Positions 18,097 through 25,603 of a stretch of DNA of 64,000 nucleotides are shown here, one piece after another. The notes beneath the pieces were generated by a model. The model saw only the letters and a program-made list of their open reading frames with translations. It had not been told where the DNA came from and searched no databases. The stretch is from Ktedonospora formicarum (lineage in GTDB: Bacteria; Chloroflexota; Ktedonobacteria; Ktedonobacterales; Ktedonobacteraceae): assembly GCF_016587355.1 (NCBI RefSeq), contig NZ_BNJF01000002.1, forward strand, positions 1,302,001 through 1,366,000, given 5' to 3'. Position numbers and translations under genes: made by a program. The first letter of the stretch is position 1. Each line of letters opens with the position of its first letter.

Positions 18097-18136
18097 ATTG
18101 ACATATTTATTTACTGAATGCGAAAGGATCACTAGT

Positions 18137-18604
18137 ATGGCACATGCCTCCTTTGATCTTGAAACGTTTATCGGGGTGCCACCCGAAAAGGTAACAAGTT
18201 TCCTCTCTACACTGAGCAATCACACTCAGATCCATCCACTTATTGTCAAAATTACCCACATGAAATCAACTGTGGCGGCCGATGGCTCTCATGTCAATCA
18301 TTATAAGATTACGGATCGGATGAAGCAGGGACCTTTCATGACGACCTTTACCTATAGTGTTGAGATGAGTATCAACGCGAAGGGGCAGATTGTCTATGAT
18401 GCGCATCAGTCACCTGGTATCTTTTTGCATAATGTGACTACCTGCATCCCAGAGGGGAATGGAACGCTTGTAAAGGAGCGTGTTGAAATCACGGCGCCGG
18501 GCTTACTTGTCAAAACAGTGTATAAGCAAGGATATGCCTCGCATCAAGAAATGTTTACGAAGCTCAAGGCATTGTTGGAAGGTACACCTATTACGAGCAA
18601 GTAA
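18137..18604 (+). CDS. SRPBCC-superfamily (START-like) protein
   Basis: 155 residues from ATG 18137, where GAAAGGAT gives the ribosome site; the upstream in-frame TTG at 18080 lies within the leader hairpin and is unlikely. The sequence shows the START/polyketide-cyclase pattern: an opening strand ASFDLETFIGVPPEKVTSFL, central strands HYKITDRMKQGPFMTTFTYSVEM and a long C-terminal helix. Such proteins bind hydrophobic ligands. The function is not defined. It may be co-transcribed with the next gene 52 bases downstream. Confidence 0.72.
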   Translation: MAHASFDLETFIGVPPEKVTSFLSTLSNHTQIHPLIVKITHMKSTVAADGSHVNHYKITDRMKQGPFMTTFTYSVEMSINAKGQIVYDAHQSPGIFLHNVTTCIPEGNGTLVKERVEITAPGLLVKTVYKQGYASHQEMFTKLKALLEGTPITSK

Positions 18605-18656
18605 ATATACATTGTGTTGCTGATCAATCCTGTATTGTATGTAAGGAGAAGAACAA

Positions 18657-19766
18657 ATGATGCATCCCACCAATTCCGAATCGCGGACAAGTTCGCCGTT
18701 AGGTGAAACTACCAATCCGCCACTACCTCGCGTAAATTGGTGGCTGCGGATGACAAGTACTGGATGGGATATACCTCAGGAAACAATTGAGCAACGAGAG
18801 AAGGTGCGTCGAAGTCGACTCACTTCCTGGATTTTGCTTGGCATGCTTGTTACCCTTACGGCCTTTATTCCAGCAACATTTACTGACCGAGCTTCAATGT
18901 TCTCAGTTCTTTTTGCTCTGGCTGGTGTGCTGGTGGCAACATTCTGCAATCGCAAAGGCTTTGTCACTGTCGCCGGAGGTATTCTCGTAACGCTATCGAT
19001 CCTGGCAACCATCGGCGTTGTTCTTGGTTCAGCGGATGGTAAAATTCACCTAGTCTATTTGCCAGCTTACGATATTATGGTTATTTCTGTTATTCTTGGT
19101 GCTTCTATTCTCCCACGCAGTGCCGCGTTTATCATTGCAGTGGTGAATACGATTCTGATCACTGCTGATCTGATGGTGCAGCCCTTGTCACCTGATCTTC
19201 AGCAAGCCATATCTCAATATACTATGGCTGTTATCGTGGGGCGTCCGGTGGCGATTCAGATTATGGTTGCTGTAATCTCGTTTCTCTGGGTGCGTGGTAT
19301 GGATCAGGCCGTAAAACGCGCTGATAGAGCCGAGGAATTGCGGAGTATTGAGCAGCGCTTTAGCATGGTTGAAGCTGAACGGAAAGCTCAGGTAGAGGAG
19401 TTTGTGCAGGAGATCATCAATGCCTTGCGCTTGCTGGCAAACAGCCAGGAAGGTCTTGTTGTATTATCTCCTAACCATCCACTCCACCAGCAAGGCATGT
19501 TCATTAACAACCAGTTGAAGCAATTCTATCGTCTTAAGCAGAGTGGTGGCGTTACAAATGAGCAGACTGCTTATGCTGCCAAAATTCTCTTGACGATGTT
19601 GCAGCGTGTTAATACCGGCCATATGAAGCCCAGTGGCCTAGATCCTCGGGTCTTCGCGACCCAGGTGCCCATTATTGATACGATTTCCTGGTATCTCTAT
19701 CACATGCTTCAGGGCAAATATGCTCCCGCCGTATCCCCTAATTCACCAGCACATGGTGGGCTTTAA
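18657..19766 (+). CDS. membrane protein with six helices and a coiled-coil C-terminal domain
   Basis: 369 residues. After a 50-residue hydrophilic start there are about six membrane helices (55-215), arranged like the MASE-type sensory domains in front of bacterial signalling modules. A helical linker follows (RADRAEELRSIEQRFSMVEAERKAQVEEFVQEI, given here only as 225-257), then a 110-residue cytosolic helical domain that is not a kinase, GGDEF or methyl-accepting domain. AAGGAGA lies eight bases before the ATG. It resembles a receptor whose output domain I do not recognise. A strong terminator follows. Confidence 0.7.
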   Translation: MMHPTNSESRTSSPLGETTNPPLPRVNWWLRMTSTGWDIPQETIEQREKVRRSRLTSWILLGMLVTLTAFIPATFTDRASMFSVLFALAGVLVATFCNRKGFVTVAGGILVTLSILATIGVVLGSADGKIHLVYLPAYDIMVISVILGASILPRSAAFIIAVVNTILITADLMVQPLSPDLQQAISQYTMAVIVGRPVAIQIMVAVISFLWVRGMDQAVKRADRAEELRSIEQRFSMVEAERKAQVEEFVQEIINALRLLANSQEGLVVLSPNHPLHQQGMFINNQLKQFYRLKQSGGVTNEQTAYAAKILLTMLQRVNTGHMKPSGLDPRVFATQVPIIDTISWYLYHMLQGKYAPAVSPNSPAHGGL

Positions 19767-19786
19767 GCTGAAGACCATCCTCCAAG

Positions 19787-19826
19787 CAAGAGAGCGGTAC
19801 CTACGCAAACAGGTACCGCTCTCTTG
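19787..19826. terminator. bidirectional terminator
   Basis: A 16-bp perfect stem (19787-19802 with 19811-19826) with an 8-base loop lies between the convergent membrane-protein and F420-type genes. Confidence 0.85.
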
Positions 19827-19902
19827 TTTAGAGCATTACTACTGACTATGGGAGATCCGTTCTGCTATCTCATCATTAAATCAGGACGATTCAAGATATC
19901 TC

Positions 19903-20292
19903 TTAGAGACCCTGACCAACGATATGCTGGGGTTTTACGTAGAGGATGACACGCTCATCGCCTGGGTAGCGGATAGTGGAATCATAATGCTTCGCGAGAG
20001 TGTCGAAGAATTCGCCATTGGGATCTTCCTCGACATGGTCAACGATGCCACGGAACTCTGCTTGGGTATACAAGTTATCGGGATCGGTGATCGCTATCGC
20101 GACGCGTGGGTCGCGTTGGATATTCCGGAATTTCTGGCGTTTCGTTGTGTGCGTAAATTTGAGATATTCACCATCCCATAAAAACCACATGGGCGAATTC
20201 TGTGGCTCGCCGTTATTGCCAAGCGTCGCGAGATACGCGAGTTGTTTTGATTGAAGGATTTTTTGCACCTTCGGATTACTCAAATCAGCCAT
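19903..20292 (-). CDS. PPOX-class F420-dependent oxidoreductase
   Basis: Small split-barrel flavoprotein, 129 residues. It shows LAYLATLGNNGEPQNSPMWF, followed by FTHTTKRQKFRNIQRDPRVAIAI, written here as the 45-70 segment. Both match the pyridoxamine-oxidase-like fold used by F420-dependent reductases. AAGG lies ten bases before the ATG. With the luciferase-like genes it suggests F420 or FMN redox chemistry. The substrate is unknown. Confidence 0.9.
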   Translation of the reverse strand: MADLSNPKVQKILQSKQLAYLATLGNNGEPQNSPMWFLWDGEYLKFTHTTKRQKFRNIQRDPRVAIAITDPDNLYTQAEFRGIVDHVEEDPNGEFFDTLAKHYDSTIRYPGDERVILYVKPQHIVGQGL

Positions 20293-20530
20293 GAAATAGG
20301 GCCTTTCTATATTGATGTATGGGAATCAAACGTACTCATAATGGTGAGTCGCATCGTTTTAAGTTGGAGTAGAAGAAATAGGATATTTATGCTTTTCTAT
20401 CCTACTCCTGCCGCGACTTTCCATACTATATTCAGTATTGAGAGGTCCTGCAAGTCCGAATTTTAGAGAGGTCCGCGTGTCGCGCAGAGATGAAAGCGGA
20501 ATGAGATGGCTGCTTGACTTTTATCGGACA

Positions 20531-20833
20531 TTACCGATCCCGAGACTCACGTTTTGTTGAGCCTGAGGGGTTCTCTGGCTGAATTTCACGAAGGACATAC
20601 AATTTTTGCTCTTCTTCGCTGATTTGATTGTATAGTCTGTTCTCTTCCCGTGTGAGGTCATCCATGCGATGAAGGACTCTGAAGAACTCATTGACATTAT
20701 TGAAGGCGGTCATGTGATCCTGATAGAAAAGAATCTCATTGTCCAGAGCGATAATGCGCTGTGACATAGTATCGATGTTGCGCAGAATGGGTTCTTCTTC
20801 CGGGTTATGTGATGAAAGGTTGTAGGTAATCAT
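20531..20833 (-). CDS. small coiled-coil protein of unknown function
   Basis: 100 residues, strongly charged and helical, with heptad-like leucines and isoleucines from 20 to 85 (ILRNIDTMSQRIIALDNEI; TREENRLYNQISEEEQKL). No membrane segment or known domain is recognisable. GGAG eight bases before ATG supports translation. It is monocistronic and a structural or adaptor role is possible. Confidence 0.6.
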   Translation of the reverse strand: MITYNLSSHNPEEEPILRNIDTMSQRIIALDNEILFYQDHMTAFNNVNEFFRVLHRMDDLTREENRLYNQISEEEQKLYVLREIQPENPSGSTKRESRDR

Positions 20834-20920
20834 GTTGCGGCTCCATTGGCATAGTTAGCACTATCATTCTAGCGCTTGGAGAAGGCGTAGGATCTCATGC
20901 GAAAGCCAGCGCCATCTGTT

Positions 20921-20960
20921 GGCGGTTAGCGCTGATGTCTTCAGGTTTTCGGATAAGGTG
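20921..20960 (+). repeat. interspersed repeat, copy A
   Basis: Carries GTTAGCGCTGATGTCTTCAG, then GTTTTCGGATAAGGTG. It matches copies at 41012-41053 and 49530-49570 in the order GTTAGC, CTCAGG/TTCAGG, GATAAGG. Confidence 0.55.
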
Positions 20961-21042
20961 TAAGCAAAATATACCTGGAAGCGTGGAGTAATGGCATCCT
21001 TCGAAAGAGGGAATTGTCTTCACTCTAAAGGCTTAATGGTTT

Positions 21043-21082
21043 GAAGATGGCCGCTCATGTTGGAAGATGGCTGTTCATGCTG
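21043..21082 (+). repeat. two-copy 20-base tandem repeat
   Basis: Units GAAGATGGCCGCTCATGTTG and GAAGATGGCTGTTCATGCTG sit head to tail with three differences. No coding context is apparent. Confidence 0.6.
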
Positions 21083-21216
21083 TAGGAAATGGCGAATCTG
21101 GTGAGGAACGTGGTAAAGGTCTGGAATAATGAGATAGGCATTGGGAAGGGTTCAGCGGAGAGAGGTCAACGCTATTCAGGTTAGGCCACGGCCTCTCTCT
21201 GCCTGTTCGAGATACT

Positions 21217-21318
21217 TTACGCCTGGCTACGAGTTTTCTTCTCACGCTGGGCTTGTTTTTTCTGTTTATTGGATTTGGGTGCAGCTTTCTGCACTTTTTT
21301 CTGTTCTTTGTTTGCCAC
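21217..21318 (-). CDS. tiny lysine-rich basic protein (33 aa), candidate
   Basis: A GTG-initiated frame encodes VANKEQKKVQKAAPKSNK followed by a QKKQAQREKKTRSQA tail: more than 30% Lys plus Arg, with no hydrophobic core. GAGGG lies about 11 bases upstream. Such tiny basic proteins may bind nucleic acid. The composition is strikingly non-random for an intergenic region, but start codon and expression are uncertain. Confidence 0.4.
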   Translation of the reverse strand: MANKEQKKVQKAAPKSNKQKKQAQREKKTRSQA

Positions 21319-21756
21319 GGGAAGTACCTACCCTCTTTTCTTGTTAGAGAATACCTATGCTATTGCGGTGCGTAAAGCCGCGTTGAATGTGTGAGGACCG
21401 GCATATACGGATACTGCACACGCTTACCCACGCAAGTCTCTTCCTGGCTCAGAAAGAGAGCCTATCGGGAGTATGGCTATTGTACCAAAATCTTCGATAG
21501 AAGCATAGCTATTGCTGAAAGTTGGCTACCTGACAGACTTCACTCGCTGGGTTTCCAAAGCTATCTAAAGAGTCTTCTAGCGCATTTGCCTGTTGTGAAG
21601 AAGTATGATACATAATTTAGTGGTGATATGGGATTTGTTATGAATGATAAATGTATGGGTCAGATGCCAGTGGAATAATTGGGGCTTCTCTGTTTGTTGT
21701 GTGTTTTGTAGTACCATGGCAATTGAGAGAAAGTTTGTTTGATTGAGGAGTATTGA

Positions 21757-22665
21757 ATGCGTCTGGGATTACAGGTACCGATTTTTACATGGCCCAATGG
21801 GCAAAATGAACTTGGAGCAACTTTTGCCCGCATTGCTGAGAGCGCGGATGAGGCGGGCTTGTATAGTTTCTGGGTGATGGATCATTTCTTCCAGATTGGC
21901 TTTGCTGGCCCTCCGGAAATGGAGATGTTGGAGGGATGGAGCGCACTAGCTTTCGCGGCTGCTCGCACGAAGCGGATCAAGCTTGGTACAATGGTTACTG
22001 GCGTGACGTATCGCCATCCGGGTCTATTGGTAAAGACCGCAACTACGCTGGATGTCCTGTCTCAGGGGCGGTCTTATTTTGGGATTGGCGCGGCGTGGAA
22101 CGAGGAGGAACATCTAGGATTAGGCGTACCTTTCCCTTCTCTGAAGGAGCGTTTTGAACGCCTGGAGGAGACACTTCAGATCGCGCATCAAATGTGGTCT
22201 GGTGATGAGAAACCTTATGAGGGTGAGCATTATCACCTCGCGCGTCCACTGAATTCACCGCAGGCTGTACACAAACCACATCCTCCAATCTTGATTGGTG
22301 GTGTTGGCGAAAAGAAGACTCTGCGTATGATCGCTCAGTATGGTGACGCCTGCAATTTCTTTGCTCGCATCGGGGATGATGTGCTCAAACATAAGCTTAA
22401 TGTGCTTCGTGAGCATTGTGCTACCTTTAATCGGCCCTATGAGGAAATTGAGAAGACCTCGCTGGACCAGTTAGCCATAACTAAAGATGGCCGGAATGGC
22501 TCGCTGAGTCCACAAGCCGCCATTGACCTCTTCGGCAAACTAGGGGAGATGGGTATCGACCAGGCCATCTTTAGCCTGGCAAATGTTCATGAGCCCGAAG
22601 TCTTCGAAATCCTTGCTACCGAGATTGTGCCTGTTGTGGATAAACTGCCAGTCGCCGGGCGCTAA
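21757..22665 (+). CDS. LLM-class F420-dependent oxidoreductase
   Basis: 302-residue luciferase-like flavin/F420 enzyme. Characteristic parts are LGLQVPIFTWP, then LYSFWVMDHFFQIG near 42, RIKLGTMVTGVTYRHPG (76-92), the TLDVLSQGRSYFGIGAAWN motif (97-115) and PPILIGGVGEKKTLRM near 184. These match the F420-dependent LLM group. GAGGAG lies eight bases before ATG. It is monocistronic and ends at a perfect palindromic terminator. Confidence 0.93.
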   Translation: MRLGLQVPIFTWPNGQNELGATFARIAESADEAGLYSFWVMDHFFQIGFAGPPEMEMLEGWSALAFAAARTKRIKLGTMVTGVTYRHPGLLVKTATTLDVLSQGRSYFGIGAAWNEEEHLGLGVPFPSLKERFERLEETLQIAHQMWSGDEKPYEGEHYHLARPLNSPQAVHKPHPPILIGGVGEKKTLRMIAQYGDACNFFARIGDDVLKHKLNVLREHCATFNRPYEEIEKTSLDQLAITKDGRNGSLSPQAAIDLFGKLGEMGIDQAIFSLANVHEPEVFEILATEIVPVVDKLPVAGR

Positions 22666-22687
22666 TTTGATTTATTAGATTATCAGG

Positions 22688-22739
22688 AGAGGCCAATTGT
22701 CTCCTATATAAGCGCTTATATAGGAGACAATTGGCCTCT
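22688..22739. terminator. 52-nt perfect palindrome, bidirectional terminator
   Basis: Every base from 22688 pairs with its counterpart to 22739, with the centre AGCGCT at 22711-22716. T runs follow on the plus strand. It separates the convergent F420 oxidoreductase and HD-GYP-like genes. Confidence 0.85.
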
Positions 22740-22746
22740 TTTCATA

Positions 22747-24303
22747 TTACACAAACTGTTGTTGTACGGCGTAGGCTACTGCGGCGGTGCGACAGGAGAC
22801 GCCAAATTTGCCATAGATGTGAGCCAGGTGGTGCTCAACAGTCTTTTTGCTGATGGAGAGAGTGCGTGCGATCTGGGGCGTGTTTGCTCCCTGAGCCAGG
22901 AGGCGTAGTACCTCGGTCTCGCGTTGGGTCAAGCTGCCAGGAGACCTGGGTTTGAACTTTGTTCGCTCTTTGCCATTGCCTTGTTTCAAGAATGAGACCA
23001 GGGCGTCATAGCATGTGGCATCGAATTGTGCTCCGACGCGCTCGGAAAGACTTTGCAAAAGCACCTCTGTCTCATGGTTCTGGTTCTCTCTAACATAGGC
23101 ATTTGCTAGACCGAGCACGCGACCCGCGAGTGGTATCTGGTCACCTCTAAGTTGGCGATGATAGCCCTGCCCGTTTAACCATTCATGGTGAGAGGCTGCA
23201 ATCTCTGCGAGTTCGTGGAGTGGTGTAACCTGTTCCAGCACCTTTTGAGTATAGTAAGAGTGGAGACAATAGATGTCCCATTCGCTTTTTGAGCGCTGTG
23301 CTCCTTTGGCGAGGATGCCAAAGGGAATCGCGACCTTCCCAATATCATGAACCAGCGCTGCACACCGTAAGGAGCGTTGCTCCTGACTATTTAGCCCGAG
23401 GCAGCTTCCGATACCAACCGCGACCTCCGCAACCTGGAATGAGTGATGCCATGTCTCTGGAGTCTTACCATCGATAAAGTCTGCCAAGGCTTCGCATATA
23501 TCCTCTGTGCGATCCTGCGCGAAGACTTCAGCCTGTGTGGGAGGACACATGGCAAGAATTGTTTGTGCTTGCTCCTTTTGCTCGAAGGTATCCCACCAGC
23601 TAGTTGCTTCAGTGATTTGGAGGAATGTTTGAACAAGCTTGGGATCGAAGCGCGTTCCCTGGCGCTCATCCGCGAGTGTGCGTGCGGCGGATGGCCCTCC
23701 GATACTATAAACAAGCTCCATTACCTGTGAGAGATGGAGGATACGCGCCGCGATGGGAACCTGAGCTGATTTGATACCATAGGCGAGGCTTCTGCCATCC
23801 CAACGCTCCCACTGATAACGAAGTGTTTCTTGTACATAAGTTGGGAAGCCCAGACGTCGCGCGAAGAGCTCTGCTACTTCGCAATGCCCTCGCATCGCTT
23901 CGCGAATTACGGGTCCGCACTGCGCTATAAAGGAGAGGAGCTTTGTCATTCGACCTGGCAGGCGTGCATCCATTGGTACATTTTTAGCGAGCCACCCGAG
24001 CATCTCCTGAATTTGTGAAGGATCGACGAGCATAAAGTCGGAGCGTGGAACTTGTTCATCATCGGGGAAGAAGGTTGAGATACCAGCAGAGCATGCCGTG
24101 CACCCTACATCCTTGAGGAGCGCGCCATAGAAGATAGCTTCCTGGTCCTCATATTGGAGTTGGAGTGCTTTGGCGATTTGAAGTCCTATATATGCGCTTT
24201 TCAATCCATGCTCCATATGATCCCCAAAGCCTATCCCGGTGGCAAATGAAAGCGCGCATAAGAGATCTGCCAGATTTCGATCTGATGTTTTGATCTCAGC
24301 CAT
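22747..24303 (-). CDS. HD-GYP-like protein with C-terminal LuxR helix-turn-helix
   Basis: 518 residues. Residues 1-180 look like a first, degenerate HD domain (LLKDVGC where HDIGK is expected). A second HD domain around 280-410 carries ALVHDIGKVAIPFGIL and SHHEWLNGQGYHRQL, i.e. the HD-GYP pattern with GYH in place of GYP. Residues 455-515 are a LuxR-type DNA-binding helix-turn-helix (LTQRETEVLRLLAQGANTPQ, then SKKTVEHHLAHIYGKF). HD-GYP domains hydrolyse cyclic di-GMP; here the domain may instead act as a ligand-controlled switch for DNA binding. Monocistronic. Confidence 0.85.
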   Translation of the reverse strand: MAEIKTSDRNLADLLCALSFATGIGFGDHMEHGLKSAYIGLQIAKALQLQYEDQEAIFYGALLKDVGCTACSAGISTFFPDDEQVPRSDFMLVDPSQIQEMLGWLAKNVPMDARLPGRMTKLLSFIAQCGPVIREAMRGHCEVAELFARRLGFPTYVQETLRYQWERWDGRSLAYGIKSAQVPIAARILHLSQVMELVYSIGGPSAARTLADERQGTRFDPKLVQTFLQITEATSWWDTFEQKEQAQTILAMCPPTQAEVFAQDRTEDICEALADFIDGKTPETWHHSFQVAEVAVGIGSCLGLNSQEQRSLRCAALVHDIGKVAIPFGILAKGAQRSKSEWDIYCLHSYYTQKVLEQVTPLHELAEIAASHHEWLNGQGYHRQLRGDQIPLAGRVLGLANAYVRENQNHETEVLLQSLSERVGAQFDATCYDALVSFLKQGNGKERTKFKPRSPGSLTQRETEVLRLLAQGANTPQIARTLSISKKTVEHHLAHIYGKFGVSCRTAAVAYAVQQQFV

Positions 24304-24631
24304 AATTGTCCTTCCCCATAGAATCTACTGCTTAACCCATCTTTCTGTCGTGCTTGGCTAGCGCCATTGTGCCTGGGTTTTCTGATAAGAAGTAGATCAT
24401 AAAAAGTAAATTGAAGGTAATGAACAGAAATATAGGTGAACTCCCCGATGTATTTTCTGCCAATAGGTGCTACTTTAGCCATCATAACATCTCTTATGCC
24501 TCTAAGACAAGCAAGAAGCCGACCTGCATGAGAGGATGGCTGATTGAGGCGAAGGGTTCTGTGGATGGAAGATAGTGCGTTGATAGCAGCATAGTCCGTA
24601 GGAAGCGGGCTGTGCTGAAAGGGAGGGTTGT
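24304..24631 (+). other. 328-base divergent intergenic region
   Basis: Lies between the divergently transcribed HD-GYP-like gene and the 87-residue protein gene. Apart from the ribosome site of the latter (GGGAGGG), nothing recognisable was seen. Confidence 0.4.
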
Positions 24632-24895
24632 ATGTCGCAGAAAAAGAGGACCTATCAGGTTGCGTTCTGTCGCTCGATTAATTTTCGGGACGTTTTTGGC
24701 AATGTGACACCTTTATCAAGCGGGGAAATTTTGTGTGGCGTTGAGCTTCGGGCGAGAATACCAGCAACCAGAAATACCCCGGCTCGCTATGAGCTTGCGG
24801 CTACCCTTGATGGTAAGCCAAGAGTCCTCTCTGTTCAACAGCAACTCGTCGAATTAATGGAAGAGAGCGACGAACAGGCCAGGCATTTGGGATAG
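24632..24895 (+). CDS. hypothetical protein (87 aa)
   Basis: Soluble, mixed-charge protein with no recognised domain. GGGAGGG five bases before ATG gives strong translation evidence. It contains ARIPATRNTPARYELAATLD and ends in an acidic helix (VEMEESDEQA-like, 70-84). It is a single gene followed by a hairpin. Confidence 0.6.
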   Translation: MSQKKRTYQVAFCRSINFRDVFGNVTPLSSGEILCGVELRARIPATRNTPARYELAATLDGKPRVLSVQQQLVELMEESDEQARHLG

Positions 24896-24920
24896 ATAAG
24901 AATAAATAGCTATCCCATGT

Positions 24921-24946
24921 CACCTTGTTGTTGCCCCAACAAGGTG
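24921..24946. terminator. terminator-like hairpin
   Basis: CACCTTGTTG (24921-24930) pairs with CAACAAGGTG (24937-24946), and the outer CCCAT/ATGGG can extend it. It lies between convergent genes. Confidence 0.65.
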
Positions 24947-25040
24947 ATAGTATGGGCTACTATCACCTGAGTTTCCAAGGTTCTTAGCAGTTTGTGGAAA
25001 AATGAAATGCTGAACCCTATCATAAGCTAATGCAAATTCT

Positions 25041-25592
25041 TTATTCCTTTTGCAAGATGATGGCAAAGATTCTGGCAATATTCCAGGCATCGTCGGCTCC
25101 GCTGTGATGGGTTCCCTCCAGAGGAATATTGAGGATCTTGAGTGCTGATGACATTCCAACTTCTTTGGGCAGGGCACGTAGGAGGGCAAACAGAATTTTG
25201 ATATTGATATGTTTGGGGCTGAATGGGTAGGGGAGTTGCTGTGCCCTGCACTGGCGTTCGAAGCGCTGTCGGTCAGAATCTCCATAGCTGGCCCAGATGC
25301 GTTGATGAGATTGATATTCAATCTGTAGCAACGCGCAGGCGTCTGTAAATGAGATGCCCTGCTGAACTTGTTCCTGAGTTAGACCGGTCAACTGTGTGCA
25401 AAATGGGCTTATCGTTGAGCGTTCCGGGCGAATCAAGATGCTGCGTTTGTCATGCCGCTTGCCCGTTGTCGTCTCTAATAGACAGAGACCTATTTCAATT
25501 ATCTCACTCTCTTGACCTTGAGGGGTGGGGCCATCCCAGCAGGTTGCCTCGACATCAATAATGAGTATCTGATCAAGTAGGCGTTTTGGCAT
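25041..25592 (-). CDS. DEDDh-family 3'-5' exonuclease
   Basis: 183 residues from ATG 25592, chosen because GGAGG lies six bases upstream; an ATG 12 bases earlier overlaps the RelA stop. Exonuclease motifs are IIDVEATCW (Asp and Glu metal ligands, near 11-15), a central DRQRFERQC and HHSGADDAWNIARI near 165 with the catalytic His and last Asp. The size and start resemble ERI1/RNase-T-like single-domain exonucleases. It directly follows the RelA/SpoT gene and is translationally coupled to it. Substrate (RNA or DNA) is not known. Confidence 0.9.
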   Translation of the reverse strand: MPKRLLDQILIIDVEATCWDGPTPQGQESEIIEIGLCLLETTTGKRHDKRSILIRPERSTISPFCTQLTGLTQEQVQQGISFTDACALLQIEYQSHQRIWASYGDSDRQRFERQCRAQQLPYPFSPKHINIKILFALLRALPKEVGMSSALKILNIPLEGTHHSGADDAWNIARIFAIILQKE

Positions 25593-25603
25593 CGAAACCT
25601 CCA

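Larger units (their letters stand above)
20834..21756 (+). other. 923-base region with repeats and one tiny gene candidate
   Basis: No ordinary gene is visible. The region holds one copy of the interspersed repeat (20921-20960), a two-unit 20-base tandem repeat (21043-21082) and a 33-residue lysine-rich reading frame on the minus strand. Plus-strand frames at 21141-21347 and 21391-21615 lack ribosome sites and protein-like composition. Confidence 0.5.

Noticed and set aside
21391..21615. 74-codon GTG frame in the 20.8-21.8 kb gap
   Set aside because: No ribosome site and no recognisable protein features.
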